Below, one piece after another: positions 28,350-38,465 of a DNA stretch of 64,000 nucleotides (position 1 is its first letter; the number at the start of each line of letters is the position of its first letter). The position numbers and the translations under genes are program-made. The stretch comes from Arcanobacterium urinimassiliense (GTDB lineage: Bacteria > Actinomycetota > Actinomycetes > Actinomycetales > Actinomycetaceae), in assembly GCF_900119495.1 (NCBI RefSeq), contig NZ_LT632435.1, positions 1,008,736 to 1,072,735 on the forward strand, given 5' to 3'. The notes beneath the pieces were generated by a model. It had not been told where the DNA came from, did not search any database, and saw only the letters and a program-made list of their open reading frames with translations.

Positions 28350-29534
28350 TTAAAAATATTCTCCCGTAATGCGCGCTCTATCGGCGGCCAACTCCGCTAA
28401 AATTTCTGCTTCCCGCCGCTGGCTGCGTGCCCGCCGCACTTTATTTTCCCCAATTTCCCGCGCGTGCAGATAACCCAGCTCGAGAAGTTTTGCTTGGAAA
28501 TTTTCCATGACGGCACGGAGCTCACCCGGATCCTCTTGCCGCTTGCGCGCTAATAATTCCACCCAACGCTGGGCAGCTCGGCGCGCCGCTAAAGATTCAA
28601 TCATCTCCACTTCCAGATTACTTAGCAGGCCGGCTTCGACGTAATGCGCAAGACTCTGTAGCACTACTTCTTTTTCTTGCTGACGCGCAAAATAAATAAG
28701 AAGAATAAAAATTATCAAAGCTGGTGCATTAGAGAGTAATAGATACTTCTCATAGGTCATTCCCGGCCAGTTCAAAGCGTCGTTATTGAACCAATGCCCA
28801 AATATCGCTCCACCTAATCCGGGAATCATATAGAGCAACGGAGCTAATTTTTTCGGTGAATAGCGAGCAAAGCCTAGGAAAAACCCGAAGATAGCCGTCC
28901 ACGCTTCGTGATTAAAAGGTGCATCTAAGAAGCGAATATGGAAAAGAAAAGAAATCTCTTCGAGGTCATTTAAGAAATAGAGGATATTTTCGGTGAATGC
29001 GAAACCGGCTCCGATTAAAGCGCCATAGACGATACCGTCTACCGGCCCATCAAAATAGCGGCGAAAAATAAAATAGATTAGGAGCACTCCGCCACCCTTA
29101 ATTAATTCTTCGGTAAAAGGTGCCACACAGGAGGCGGTGAAACGCATATCAGAAGCGAGTGCAGCTAGCTGAGCATCGGCAGAATCGCGCAATAATGCCC
29201 GAAAAAAATCCTGAAAAAGAACCGCCAATAATACGGAGGTACCTGCTCCCCAAGTAAAAGCAAAAATATACATCCAGCGCGGTTCGGGCTCCCAGCGATC
29301 AATCATAGCGACGAAGAAGAGAGTGAAAGCCACCGGCACTAGCGCATAGAGAACGGCTAGAAAAACCCCACCTAGCCCAGCTCTGCCCACTATAAATGGA
29401 AATAAATAAATGAAGGCCCAGCCGGATAAAAGAATACCGACTGTAGCTAAACCGGAATATCCGAAAGCGCGCCCGCGCTTAGATATCTTTTTCCGCCAGG
29501 GAAATTCTCTTTCTGCTTCCATGTTATCTATCAT
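28350..29534 (-). CDS. PrsW-family intramembrane metalloprotease
   Basis: 394 residues with about eight membrane helices between residues 25 and 280, then a charged helical tail (about 285-394). The family's catalytic pattern is visible: APFTEELIKGGG with the EE pair (about 137), an FAFTEN helix, and FGHWFNND with a metal-type His. PrsW proteases cut anti-sigma factors or other membrane proteins. Two starts compete: ATG at 29534, overlapping the preceding gene by 11 bases, and ATG at 29522. Neither has a convincing ribosome site. Confidence 0.85.
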   Translation of the reverse strand: MIDNMEAEREFPWRKKISKRGRAFGYSGLATVGILLSGWAFIYLFPFIVGRAGLGGVFLAVLYALVPVAFTLFFVAMIDRWEPEPRWMYIFAFTWGAGTSVLLAVLFQDFFRALLRDSADAQLAALASDMRFTASCVAPFTEELIKGGGVLLIYFIFRRYFDGPVDGIVYGALIGAGFAFTENILYFLNDLEEISFLFHIRFLDAPFNHEAWTAIFGFFLGFARYSPKKLAPLLYMIPGLGGAIFGHWFNNDALNWPGMTYEKYLLLSNAPALIIFILLIYFARQQEKEVVLQSLAHYVEAGLLSNLEVEMIESLAARRAAQRWVELLARKRQEDPGELRAVMENFQAKLLELGYLHAREIGENKVRRARSQRREAEILAELAADRARITGEYF

Positions 29535-30129
29535 CTATATCCACCGTATGCGGCGAAGGCGCATTTCCCGCTAAGTGAAAAAGACGCGTCAATCTTTTTC
29601 TATGCACTCGCCGCGCCTGCGATACATGTAAATTATGGAAAGCGCGAGTTAAACGGATATTCTCGCGGCTGCGCTGCAAAGATTTATAGATTTGCTCCTG
29701 CGCCGGAGTGAAATCAGTGCTCGCTAAATCGTCAATAGTTAGCCGCAGGGTACGCGAAAGCTCCGATTCAACTGCAAGCCGCACACCGGCCGGATTTTCT
29801 GCAATATCGCTGCGCTCTTTCCCTGCCAATTCGCTAGCAGGCGGCAAAGCTATATTAATGAAAGCATCTAAGCCGTCATCAACTATAGGTAGCTGGGCAT
29901 AGGTTAAAGCATCATGCGCTGCTGCCTGGAGTAAAACTGCGCTGGCGATATCTAGCGCACCGCTACTCGCCATTTCCTCTGCCTTTTGCGCCCGCACGAT
30001 TAAAGCCAGCTCTAAAGCTTTGCGCGATTTCAACACTTTTGTGTGTAATGCATTCAATTTTCGCGCCACACAAAAAGCCCAGATCAGAAAGGCGACTACC
30101 CCCAATGCGCAGAGGATTAACCACCACAT
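29524..30129 (-). CDS. Single-pass membrane protein, LemA-like in layout
   Basis: 201 residues: an N-terminal membrane helix (WLILCALGVVAFLIWAFCVA) followed directly by a long helical region (LNALHTKVLKSRKALELALIVRAQKAEEMA). This layout and the position after a PimA-type gene match a widespread actinobacterial hypothetical family distantly reminiscent of LemA. No catalytic motif is seen. The ATG lies two bases from the pimA stop; the 3' end overlaps the PrsW-like gene, so these genes should be co-translated. Confidence 0.72.
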   Translation of the reverse strand: MWWLILCALGVVAFLIWAFCVARKLNALHTKVLKSRKALELALIVRAQKAEEMASSGALDIASAVLLQAAAHDALTYAQLPIVDDGLDAFINIALPPASELAGKERSDIAENPAGVRLAVESELSRTLRLTIDDLASTDFTPAQEQIYKSLQRSRENIRLTRAFHNLHVSQARRVHRKRLTRLFHLAGNAPSPHTVDIDDR

Positions 30130-30131
30130 AG

Positions 30132-31256
30132 TTAATCCACCTCCGTCTGGTAAATCTTAATAGCCGTTTCGTAGACGTGAAAAATCCGCTTAGCCACGCT
30201 TCCCCAATCATATTTCCAGGCCCCCTGGGCAGCCCGGGCACTAATTTCTTGGCGCTGCTGTGGATTTGCTAAAGCCTTATTTACTACGGCTGCTAAATCA
30301 GTGGCATCTTCATTACGGAAATGGAAGCCATATTTACCTTCTTCTAAGACAGCGCGAAAAGCTGGAATATCGGAAGCGACGATGCAGGCTCCCGCACTCA
30401 TAGCTTCTACGAGAATAATTCCAAATGATTCGCCGCCGGTATTAGGAGCTAAATAGATATCTGCACTTCCCAATAAAGCTGCTTTATCGGCGTCGCTTAT
30501 ACCTCCTAAAAATTGCACAGAGCTGGCATAAGAGCCAAAAAGTTGCTTCCCTTGCTCTATATTCCCTCTCCCAGCTACGAGGAGCCGAGCCCGGGGATAA
30601 CGCGCCAAAATTTCCGGAAACGCTGCTGCTACCACCGGTAGACCTTTCCGAGGTTCATCTAACCTACCTAGAAAAGCCAGCACTGGCTGATCGGGATGAC
30701 CTGCAAAACGCGAATCGGGCGCGGTGATTTGCAAATTCTCCACTTTTACACCGTTGGGAATTATCCAAGCATCGCCGCCTAAATACTGCACCGCAGTACG
30801 GCGAGCTTCTTGAGATACCGCTATACGCGCCGTTATCTTATCCAAAATAGGCACTAGGAGCGGCGCCGAAAGCGAAAATATCCGCGATTTATCCATAGCG
30901 GTGTGGAAGGTAGAAACAACTGGGCATTTCGCATTCATAAGTGCCAGCATAGAAACTGAGGGCGTAAAAGGCTCATGCACATGCAGTACATCAAAATTTC
31001 CCTCCCGCAGCCAATTTCGAACTGCGAGATTTACTTTGGGGCCAAAAGCTAATCTCGCCACCGATCCGTTATAGCGAATAGGAATAGCTCCCCCTACCGA
31101 GGTGAGAAATGGCTCTAAATTTTCCGGATTTTCTGCTGGCGCAATCACCTGTACTTCATGACCTTGCGCAATTAATTCTTGAGCTAGATCGCGGATATGG
31201 ATTTGCACTCCACCCGCTACATCCCACGAATACCCACAGGCAATACCGATTCTCAT
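30132..31256 (-). CDS. pimA: Phosphatidylinositol alpha-mannosyltransferase (PimA-type, GT4)
   Basis: 374 residues. The N-terminal Rossmann half starts IGIACGYSWDVAGGVQIHIRDLAQEL, the PimA pattern with the Gly-Gly loop that holds the donor phosphate; the C-terminal half has the GT4 E-x7-E element (GGESFGIILVEAMSAG). PimA adds the first mannose to phosphatidylinositol at the inner membrane face. The ATG overlaps the acyltransferase stop by four bases (ATGA). Confidence 0.92.
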   Translation of the reverse strand: MRIGIACGYSWDVAGGVQIHIRDLAQELIAQGHEVQVIAPAENPENLEPFLTSVGGAIPIRYNGSVARLAFGPKVNLAVRNWLREGNFDVLHVHEPFTPSVSMLALMNAKCPVVSTFHTAMDKSRIFSLSAPLLVPILDKITARIAVSQEARRTAVQYLGGDAWIIPNGVKVENLQITAPDSRFAGHPDQPVLAFLGRLDEPRKGLPVVAAAFPEILARYPRARLLVAGRGNIEQGKQLFGSYASSVQFLGGISDADKAALLGSADIYLAPNTGGESFGIILVEAMSAGACIVASDIPAFRAVLEEGKYGFHFRNEDATDLAAVVNKALANPQQRQEISARAAQGAWKYDWGSVAKRIFHVYETAIKIYQTEVD

Positions 31257-32332
31257 TGGATTCCCTGCTTTTTATCCGCAGCCGCGGCGAGTTCGGCGGG
31301 CGCCGTCGACGCTTGCTCGCCACCTTCTATCGGCACTTGCGTACTCTCTTCTACCTGCGCTTTAGCTTCCAGTTGCGCGCGTTCTTTTGCGCGGCGCAAG
31401 CGCTCCATATCTAAATCAGCTACAAAGAGTTTTTGCAGCATATGCCAATCTTCCAGGTGTGCGGTTAGAGCCGGCACAGCTTGTATCATCCAAGCCTGAT
31501 TCATTTCCATCAACAGATTTTCCGGAATTTTTCCTTCCGGAATATGCTGAGGTGGATAAATGGGCTCTCCCACTTGAATATGAATTCCCCATTTACTTCC
31601 GGCTTGTTTACGGCGTTTTTTATCAGCAGCAAAGTTTTCACTGAAAATAAAGACCGGAAACATCGGCGTATTGGTACGAATTGCTAAAATCGCCGCGCCG
31701 GGCGCAACTCGAATTGGATATCCCCCTAATTCCACCTCTACGCCACGTGCACTCAAATCTCTATCGCACAGCAAGGGCGTAAAACAACGTTGCGCTCGCA
31801 TATCCGCCGCTAATTTGCCAGTCGCATTGCCACCTTTTATTGCGGGATAGATAGTCATACCTAAGGATTGGCGAAAATTCAAAAAGCTCTCCGCTAGTTC
31901 CGGCGGCTGTAATTTTTCGGCAATCGTATGTACAGGTGCCAGAGCAATATTTGCCCAAGCCCCGGCTAAATCCCAATTTCCTAGATGGAAAAGTGCACCG
32001 CTACAAGAATTTTCTGCTAATACTTCCCGGAGCTGCGCAAGATTTTCCACGCTTACCCGCGCTAAAATTTGCTCCGGCTCTAGATAAGGCAAAAGCAGAG
32101 CTTCATGATAATAACGCATATAGGAACGCATAGCTCGGCTCGAGCGCCGCCGCTGAGCAAATTTCGTAGGTAAAGGAACTAAACGCTGATAATTTTTGCG
32201 CAGTTGGGCGACTCCTTTGAGATTAGAGAACCCGGCGATAATTCCAATACCTTCGAAAATGCTCCGCGAAAACGGCTCCGGAAAACGCCGCACTAGGAAA
32301 TCAGCAGCGCGAAATACGCGCATTATATTCAC
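31253..32332 (-). CDS. patA: Phosphatidylinositol mannoside acyltransferase (LPLAT family)
   Basis: 359 residues. The acyltransferase HxxxxD motif is HLGNWD (about 117-122). Further LPLAT-type blocks include FTPLLCDRDLSARGVEVELGG and RTNTPMFPVFIF. PatA-type enzymes acylate the mannose of PIM1. The C-terminal 60 residues are Ala/Glu-rich and unstructured. The start is GTG overlapping the pgsA stop (GTGA), with an alternative ATG nine bases later. Its place between pgsA and pimA supports the assignment. Confidence 0.9.
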   Translation of the reverse strand: MNIMRVFRAADFLVRRFPEPFSRSIFEGIGIIAGFSNLKGVAQLRKNYQRLVPLPTKFAQRRRSSRAMRSYMRYYHEALLLPYLEPEQILARVSVENLAQLREVLAENSCSGALFHLGNWDLAGAWANIALAPVHTIAEKLQPPELAESFLNFRQSLGMTIYPAIKGGNATGKLAADMRAQRCFTPLLCDRDLSARGVEVELGGYPIRVAPGAAILAIRTNTPMFPVFIFSENFAADKKRRKQAGSKWGIHIQVGEPIYPPQHIPEGKIPENLLMEMNQAWMIQAVPALTAHLEDWHMLQKLFVADLDMERLRRAKERAQLEAKAQVEESTQVPIEGGEQASTAPAELAAAADKKQGIQ

Positions 32333-33009
32333 TTTTCTTCCTCTTTCGGCGCTGCCACTTCCACTCCGGCAGACTTGGCCACTGTAGAAAGCCCATCTTG
32401 CTGCGTTTGCTTATATACCACCCACATACGCTGCATGATAGTAATAAACGAAAGTGCAGCTAATATCCACATTCCCGCCACAAGTATCCAATCGGAGAGA
32501 CCAAATCCGACTAAAATAATGCAGACGCCTGCCAACACTAAACGATCAGCTCGTTCCGCAATTCCGATGCTTGCTCCGTAGCCAATTCCTTCTGCCCGCG
32601 CCCGCACATACGAAACTATAATGCTGAAAATTAACGCTAAAAGGGCACCTAACATCATCCAAGGGCGAGCCGCAGGCGTAGCTTGAAAATACCCCCACAG
32701 AATCAAAGCTACAAAAATTGCGGAATCACTGAATCTATCCATCGAAGAATCCAGAAAAGCGCCCCAGGCACTTTGGGTGCCGGTCATACGCGCAATTTGC
32801 CCATCTAAGTTGTCGAAAATTACCAGTATTCCGCCGATTACCACCCCCAGTATTAGGTGATTCAGCGGAAAACACACCAAGACAGTGATAATACTGAGCA
32901 GAGTACCCAGCACGGTGACGGTGTTAGCAGAAATACCTAGCCGCACGAAGAGACGTGCGACTGGTCCGAATATCTTTTGCGCCAAGGGGCGCCCCGATCT
33001 GCTAAGCAA
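32329..33009 (-). CDS. pgsA: Phosphatidylinositol phosphate synthase (CDP-alcohol phosphatidyltransferase)
   Basis: 226 residues with about six membrane helices. The full CDP-alcohol motif is present: D66, D69-G70, A73-R74, G83, D87 and D91. In actinobacteria the copy next to patA and pimA makes phosphatidylinositol phosphate from CDP-diacylglycerol and inositol phosphate. The start is TTG with GGAGGAG five bases upstream. The HIT-domain gene often found between thrS and pgsA is absent; only 120 bases separate them. Confidence 0.92.
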   Translation of the reverse strand: MLSRSGRPLAQKIFGPVARLFVRLGISANTVTVLGTLLSIITVLVCFPLNHLILGVVIGGILVIFDNLDGQIARMTGTQSAWGAFLDSSMDRFSDSAIFVALILWGYFQATPAARPWMMLGALLALIFSIIVSYVRARAEGIGYGASIGIAERADRLVLAGVCIILVGFGLSDWILVAGMWILAALSFITIMQRMWVVYKQTQQDGLSTVAKSAGVEVAAPKEEEK

Positions 33010-33129
33010 AACTCCTCCTACTTTCTCGCCTCACCACCTGCCCCGCCGGCTCTCGGAAAACTATTTCAAAAAATTCTTATATAAAGCTTTTTTAAATTTT
33101 CCCGAAAGCCAAAAGTGGCAGTTAAATCG

Positions 33130-35142
33130 CTACTGATTGCGGTGATCTTTTATATCGCTAAGAATATGCTCTATTGCTTGGGCAAGCGGGATACCGTTGT
33201 GCTGCGATCCGTCACGCATCCGGAAGGATACCGCTTGTTCAGCTGCATCTTCCCCGCCAGCAATGAGCGTAAAAGGAATCTTTTCTTTTGCCGCATTGCG
33301 AATCTTCTTCGGGAAACGATCGGCAGAGGTATCTATTTCCACCCGCACTCCCTTTTCCCGCAGCTGCGCCGCCACTTCTTCTAGATACGGAATAAAAGCA
33401 TCGGCAACCGGTATACAACGCACTTGCACTGGTGCTAGCCAAGCCGGGAAGGCTCCTGCGTAGTGCTCAGTAAGCACTCCGAAGAAACGCTCAATAGAGC
33501 CAAAGAGGGCGCGGTGAATCATAACCGGACGTTGGCGGCTTCCATCTGCTGCCGTATATTCCAGCTCAAATCTTTCCGGCAAATTGAAATCTAACTGAAT
33601 TGTAGACATCTGCCAGGTGCGCCCGAGCGCATCCCGCGCTTGTACCGAAATTTTCGGCCCGTAGAAAGCAGCTCCCTCTGGATCTGGCACGAGCTCCAGC
33701 CCGGAAGCTTCTGCTACTTCTGCCAAAGTGCGAGTCGCTTCTTCCCACACTTCGTCGTTTCCTACATACTTATTCGGATTCTTCGTAGATAATTCCAGAT
33801 AGAAATCATCTAAGCCGTAATCTTTGAGAAGCTCCAGCACGAAGTTAAGCAAACCGGAAAGTTCCTCTTTCATCTGTTCTCGAGTGCAGTAAATATGGGC
33901 GTCATCTTGCGTAAAACCGCGGGCACGCGTCAACCCATGAATCACTCCCGATTTTTCATTGCGATATACGGTGCCGAATTCAAAAAGCCGCAAAGGTAAA
34001 TCACGATAAGATCTTCCGCGGGAACGATATATAAGGTTGTGCATCGGGCAATTCATGGGCTTCAAATAATAATCTGCCCCTTGCTTAGTGATATTGCCTT
34101 CCGCATCTCGCTCTTCGTCCATGTGCATGGGCGGATACATACCATCGGCATAAAAATCTAAATGGCCGGAAACCTGGAAAAGATTCGCTTTCGTAATGTG
34201 CGGAGTGTTCACGAAAGAATATCCACCTTCTAGGTGCTTGCGCCGGGAATAGTTCTCCATCTCCATCCGCACGATTCCACCTTTCGGATGGAATACCGCT
34301 AATCCGGAGCCTATTTCATCAGGGAAAGAAAATAGATCGAGCTGCGCACCTAGTTTGCGATGGTCACGCCGCTCTGCTTCCGCAATCCGCTCCGTGTAAG
34401 CGAGCAAATCTTCTTTACTTGCCCACGCAGTGCCGTAAATGCGCTGCAGAGAATCATTCTTTTGATCCCCCCGCCAATAAGCAGCAGAAGAACGAGTGAG
34501 CGCAAAACCGTTGCCAATTAGTTTGGTATTAGGCAAGTGCGGGCCGCGGCATAAATCACTCCATACGCAGTGGCCATTGCGATCTACATTATCGTACATA
34601 GTGAGCTCACTGCCGCCCACTTCCACCGAAGCTCCTTCGGCTGCTTGATCATTATCAGCATCACTTCCGCCTTTTAGATCAACTAGTTCTAATTTATAAG
34701 GCTGATTCTTAAGCTCCTGGCGTGCTTCTGTTTCACTCACCACGCGTCGCACGAAACGTTGCCCAGATTTTATAATCCGTTTCATATCTTTTTCGAGCTC
34801 TTTTAACAGCTCAGGAGTGACTGCATCGATATTCCCAAAATCATAGTAGAAACCATCGGTAATAAAAGGACCAATTCCGAGATTTACCTCTGGGAATTTA
34901 TTTTGCACAGCTTGTGCCAGTACGTGCGTAGCAGAATGGCGCAGAATATTCAGACCTTCGGGGCTGTCAATTAAAACTGTTTCTACTTGTGTACCTGCGG
35001 GAATTGTAGCCAAATCGGTGGCTAAGTCTTTCAATTCTCCCGCTACTTTTAGAGCAACGATTTTGCGATTCGAAGCAAAATATTCAATTCCGCTTACCTG
35101 AGCGGTAATTTCTACTTCTACGCCATCTACTATGAGATTCAC
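33130..35142 (-). CDS. thrS: Threonyl-tRNA synthetase
   Basis: 670 residues from the GTG at 35142, chosen because AGGAGG lies exactly five bases upstream; the frame continues to an ATG at 35196 but the added 18 residues precede the TGS fold. TGS (1-60), the editing domain ([11 protein letters not shown] near 80), the class II core with zinc ligands ([13 protein letters not shown]) and [12 protein letters not shown], and the C-terminal anticodon domain all follow in order. An acidic insert (about 155-175) interrupts the editing domain. It charges tRNA-Thr. Confidence 0.96.
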   Translation of the reverse strand: MNLIVDGVEVEITAQVSGIEYFASNRKIVALKVAGELKDLATDLATIPAGTQVETVLIDSPEGLNILRHSATHVLAQAVQNKFPEVNLGIGPFITDGFYYDFGNIDAVTPELLKELEKDMKRIIKSGQRFVRRVVSETEARQELKNQPYKLELVDLKGGSDADNDQAAEGASVEVGGSELTMYDNVDRNGHCVWSDLCRGPHLPNTKLIGNGFALTRSSAAYWRGDQKNDSLQRIYGTAWASKEDLLAYTERIAEAERRDHRKLGAQLDLFSFPDEIGSGLAVFHPKGGIVRMEMENYSRRKHLEGGYSFVNTPHITKANLFQVSGHLDFYADGMYPPMHMDEERDAEGNITKQGADYYLKPMNCPMHNLIYRSRGRSYRDLPLRLFEFGTVYRNEKSGVIHGLTRARGFTQDDAHIYCTREQMKEELSGLLNFVLELLKDYGLDDFYLELSTKNPNKYVGNDEVWEEATRTLAEVAEASGLELVPDPEGAAFYGPKISVQARDALGRTWQMSTIQLDFNLPERFELEYTAADGSRQRPVMIHRALFGSIERFFGVLTEHYAGAFPAWLAPVQVRCIPVADAFIPYLEEVAAQLREKGVRVEIDTSADRFPKKIRNAAKEKIPFTLIAGGEDAAEQAVSFRMRDGSQHNGIPLAQAIEHILSDIKDHRNQ

Positions 35143-35530
35143 TATTTCCTCCTGTATATCCAGATGCGCTACCGGGGCACCTGTGGATTGAATCATTTAT
35201 AGTCTACGCACTTTTTAGTGCTATCCCTAAAATTAACGAAGAAAAATTTAGGGGAAACTTAGAAAAAACTTGGAAATTACTCACGAAAAGTACGAAATAC
35301 TTCCGCGGAATTTTACCGACAGTAAATGATTTTGTGTACTAGGTAAAACTTCCAGCGCTAACACTACTAAACCGAGTAAATCCCTAAATAATCCCGAGAA
35401 TCAGAGAAAATAGCTACGCAAGAATTGAGGAAATAAAATTAGGCAGGAATCGCGTAAATAAATTACCTAAAAGCTGCACAAAGAAAAGTACTTAAAATCG
35501 AGTAAATAAAATCACGCAAATAACAATCAA
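35143..35530. other. AT-rich non-coding stretch upstream of thrS
   Basis: About 390 bases between the thrS start and the first tRNA. No credible gene is present. Short motifs such as GTAAATAAA and CGAGTAAAT recur several times (about 35369, 35454, 35500), giving a faint repeat texture. I looked for a T-box (TGGnACCGCG on the minus strand) and found none. It probably holds the thrS promoter. Confidence 0.6.
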
Positions 35531-35605
35531 TGGTGGGCGATACTGGAATCGAACCAGTGACCTCTTCCGTGTCAAGGAAGCGCGCTACCTCTGCGCCAAT
35601 CGCCC
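35531..35605 (-). tRNA. tRNA-Val (GAC)
   Basis: 75 bases with an encoded CCA end. Read on the minus strand: acceptor GGGCGAT pairs with ATCGCCC, the anticodon stem is CTTCC/GGAAG with loop TTGACAC (anticodon GAC), and the T arm holds GGTTCGATTCC. It is nearly identical to the plus-strand tRNA-Val (CAC) at 35948. Confidence 0.95.
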
Positions 35606-35632
35606 TTAGTTCTGTTTAGGAAAGATGAATCT

Positions 35633-35706
35633 TGGAGGTGGGTACGGGATTCGAACCCGTGTATACGGCTTTGCAGGCCGCTGCCTCGCCTCTCGGCCAA
35701 CCCACC
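35633..35706 (-). tRNA. tRNA-Cys (GCA)
   Basis: 74 bases with CCA encoded. Acceptor GGTGGGT pairs with ACCCACC, the anticodon loop is CTGCAAA (anticodon GCA), and the T arm is CGGGTTCGAATCCCG. It lies 27 bases from tRNA-Val (GAC) on the same strand. Confidence 0.95.
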
Positions 35707-35737
35707 GCGTAGTTTGAGCAGTGCATCTGCTTTGCCC

Positions 35738-35813
<76 letters not shown>

Positions 35814-35947
35814 ACATGTGCTCCCTTAACGGGTGCGGAACTAATATAGCGAAAATTTCCCTCTCCTGTCCAATCAGAGAAGATGACCTGCGCCACCTCT
35901 GGGAGTTTGCGAAAAGTGCAAGGTCGATATACGATTATCTGCGTTAT

Positions 35948-36019
35948 GGGCGATTGGCGCAGGGGTAGCGCGCTTCCTTCACACGGAAGAGGTCACTGGT
36001 TCGATCCCAGTATCGCCCA
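35948..36019 (+). tRNA. tRNA-Val (CAC)
   Basis: 72 bases on the plus strand, discriminator A, no encoded CCA (next bases CTA). Acceptor GGGCGAT pairs with ATCGCCC; the anticodon loop is TTCACAC (anticodon CAC). Apart from the anticodon and a few D-arm and T-arm bases it matches the minus-strand tRNA-Val (GAC), so the two form an inverted repeat around the Gly-Cys genes. Confidence 0.95.
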
Positions 36020-36217
36020 CTACTAAAAGAAATGCCTATTAAAAGGCGGCACGCTCCCCCTGCGCAGATAACTCTTCCCTATACGCAGATAACTCTTCGC
36101 TATACTTAGTAAATAAGAAAACCTAGCAAGTTAAGGAAACTTAGCAAAACCTAGTAAATAAGAACACATAACTCCCGAAAATATGCGCGAATTTCGCAGC
36201 GAGAAAAGAAGTTATAT
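36020..36217. repeat. Short tandem repeats between tRNA-Val and glgX
   Basis: Two copies of a 21-base unit (GCAGATAACTCTTC then C/G then CTATAC) stand in tandem at 36064-36105, differing at one base. Just after, TAGTAAATAAGAA occurs at 36107-36119 and again at 36152-36164. The stretch is otherwise AT-rich and non-coding and should contain the glgX promoter. Confidence 0.75.
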
Positions 36218-38380
36218 ATGGAAGTTTGGCCCGGTGCTCCGTATCCACTCGGAGCTACTTACGACGGTAGTGGCACTAATTTTGCCGTTTTCTCTTCTAC
36301 TGCAGAAAAAATAGAGCTCTGTTTAATCGATAAAGATTTGCAAGAGACCCGAATTGATCTAAGTGAAATAGACGGCTACGTATGGCACTGTTACCTTCCC
36401 GGAATCGGCCCCGGCCAGCATTATGGATTCCGCGCTTATGGAGAATACGCTCCCGAAAAAGGCCTGCGCCACGATAGCAGTAAAATTCTGCTCGATCCAT
36501 ATGCAAAAGCAATTGACGGGCAAGTGGATAATCATCAAGCCAATTTTTCTTATAATTTCGCAAATCCACAGGAGCACCTAGCGGAAGATTCACTCGGGCA
36601 TACGATGCTTTCGGTGGTACATAACCCCTATTTTGATTGGGGACACGATCGCCCACCCGCCCACGAGTATCACAACTCCGTCATCTACGAAGCACATGTA
36701 AAAGGACTTACCCAGCTCGATCCAGAAGTGCCGGAAGATTTGCGCGGCACCTATATGGGAATTGCCTACCCCACTACGATTAAGTATCTAAAAGATTTGG
36801 GGATTACGGCACTGGAACTCATGCCGGTACACCAGTTTGTAAACGACACCTCGCTGACGGAAAAAGGACTTTCTAACTACTGGGGCTACAACACCATAGG
36901 TTACTTTGCACCTCAGAATACTTATTGCTCCGAAAAAGGCCCCGGCAAACAGGTAGATGAATTCAAATCTATGGTAAAAGCACTTCACGAAGCCGATATT
37001 GAAGTGATTTTAGACGTCGTCTACAACCACACCGCGGAAGGAAATCATTTAGGGCCCACCCTCTCTTTCCGAGGTTTGGATAATCAAAACTATTACCGCT
37101 TGGTGCCCGACGATGCCGCCCATTATTTTGATACCACTGGCACCGGAAATTCTCTAAATATGCGCGCTCCACACACTCTGCAGTTAATTATGGATTCTTT
37201 GCGCTATTGGATTACGGAAATGCATGTGGATGGTTTCCGTTTTGATTTAGCATCGACGCTGGCTCGCGAATTACATGACGTAGATAAACTTTCCACTTTT
37301 TTCGATATCATCCAACAAGACCCGATTATTTCACAGGTGAAATTGATTGCCGAACCGTGGGATATTGGCGACGGTGGATATAACGTAGGCGAGTTTCCTC
37401 CCCTTTGGACCGAATGGAATGGAAAATATCGGGATACTATGCGCGATTTTTGGCGCGGCGAACCTTCCCTGCTAGATGACTTCGCCTCCCGTTTTTCGGG
37501 CTCTTCTGATCTTTATGAAAATTCCGGAAGACGCCCCGTAGCTTCAATTAATTTCATTACGGCGCACGACGGCTTCACGCTACGCGATTTAGTGTCTTAT
37601 AACGAAAAACACAATGAGGCAAATGGCGAGAATAACGCCGACGGGGAATCCCATAACCGCTCTTGGAATTGCGGAGCCGAAGGGCCCAGCACTGATCCGC
37701 AGATTAATGCCTTGCGCCTACAGCAGATGAAAAACTTTCTCACTACGCTGTTGCTTTCCCAAGGAGTGCCGATGCTCTCACACGGAGATGAAATAGGCAC
37801 TACCCAAGAAGGAAATAATAATACTTACTGCCAAGATAATGAGCTATCTTGGATTAACTGGCAAGTGGAAGACTGGCAAAAAGAACTTTTCTTTTTCACT
37901 CAGCAACTTATAAGACTGCGGAAAGATCACCCCGTATTCCGCCGGCGCCGTTTCTTACGCGGCGAAGCTTTGCGAGGTGGCACTAGCGCCCAGGGAGATA
38001 TCGAATGGATGCGCGGCGATGCGTCCTATATGACAGCCGAAGATTGGGATACTTTCTATGCGCGTTCCTTACTTATTTTTGTAAACGGCGATAAAATTCT
38101 GGAACCTGATTCCCACGGGCGAAATATTACCGATGATGATTTCCTCCTCGCTTTTAATGCTTCCGAAGAAGATTTAACCTTCACTATCCCTGAATCCGAA
38201 AATACGCAACCGTGGGAATTAGTGCTCGCTACCAGCACAAAAATAGATTTGCCAGCGGCTCTGAAAGCAAAAATGTGCTTTACGGTGCCCGCCCGCTCGG
38301 TGATTGTATTTATTAGGAAAACTACTAAATCTAAAGATACTGGCAGTAAACTCTCCGGAATTACTGCCAGCAAAAATTAA
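36218..38380 (+). CDS. glgX: Glycogen debranching enzyme GlgX/TreX
   Basis: 720 residues. An N-terminal CBM48-type domain (PYPLGATYDGSGTNFAVFSS) is followed by a GH13 barrel with the catalytic set: DVVYNHTAEG, DGFRFDLAS with the nucleophile Asp (about 344), IAEPWDIG with the acid Glu (about 378), and TAHDGFTLRDLVSYN with the stabilising Asp (about 449). It hydrolyses alpha-1,6 branches of glycogen. The ATG at 36218 is taken because the conserved fold starts within ten residues. It stands alone, with no other glycogen genes nearby. Confidence 0.95.
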   Translation: MEVWPGAPYPLGATYDGSGTNFAVFSSTAEKIELCLIDKDLQETRIDLSEIDGYVWHCYLPGIGPGQHYGFRAYGEYAPEKGLRHDSSKILLDPYAKAIDGQVDNHQANFSYNFANPQEHLAEDSLGHTMLSVVHNPYFDWGHDRPPAHEYHNSVIYEAHVKGLTQLDPEVPEDLRGTYMGIAYPTTIKYLKDLGITALELMPVHQFVNDTSLTEKGLSNYWGYNTIGYFAPQNTYCSEKGPGKQVDEFKSMVKALHEADIEVILDVVYNHTAEGNHLGPTLSFRGLDNQNYYRLVPDDAAHYFDTTGTGNSLNMRAPHTLQLIMDSLRYWITEMHVDGFRFDLASTLARELHDVDKLSTFFDIIQQDPIISQVKLIAEPWDIGDGGYNVGEFPPLWTEWNGKYRDTMRDFWRGEPSLLDDFASRFSGSSDLYENSGRRPVASINFITAHDGFTLRDLVSYNEKHNEANGENNADGESHNRSWNCGAEGPSTDPQINALRLQQMKNFLTTLLLSQGVPMLSHGDEIGTTQEGNNNTYCQDNELSWINWQVEDWQKELFFFTQQLIRLRKDHPVFRRRRFLRGEALRGGTSAQGDIEWMRGDASYMTAEDWDTFYARSLLIFVNGDKILEPDSHGRNITDDDFLLAFNASEEDLTFTIPESENTQPWELVLATSTKIDLPAALKAKMCFTVPARSVIVFIRKTTKSKDTGSKLSGITASKN

Positions 38381-38465
38381 ATTCACTAGCCGCTCACATC
38401 TCGATTACCTCGAGAAATCGGCGTGCCTAGAGGGAAAAAACGCTTTGGGGCGGTAAAGTGCAGGT

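Noticed and set aside
35143-35530. Possible T-box or riboswitch leader for thrS
   Set aside because: No TGGnACCGCG-type core, specifier loop or terminator/antiterminator pair could be found on the minus strand.
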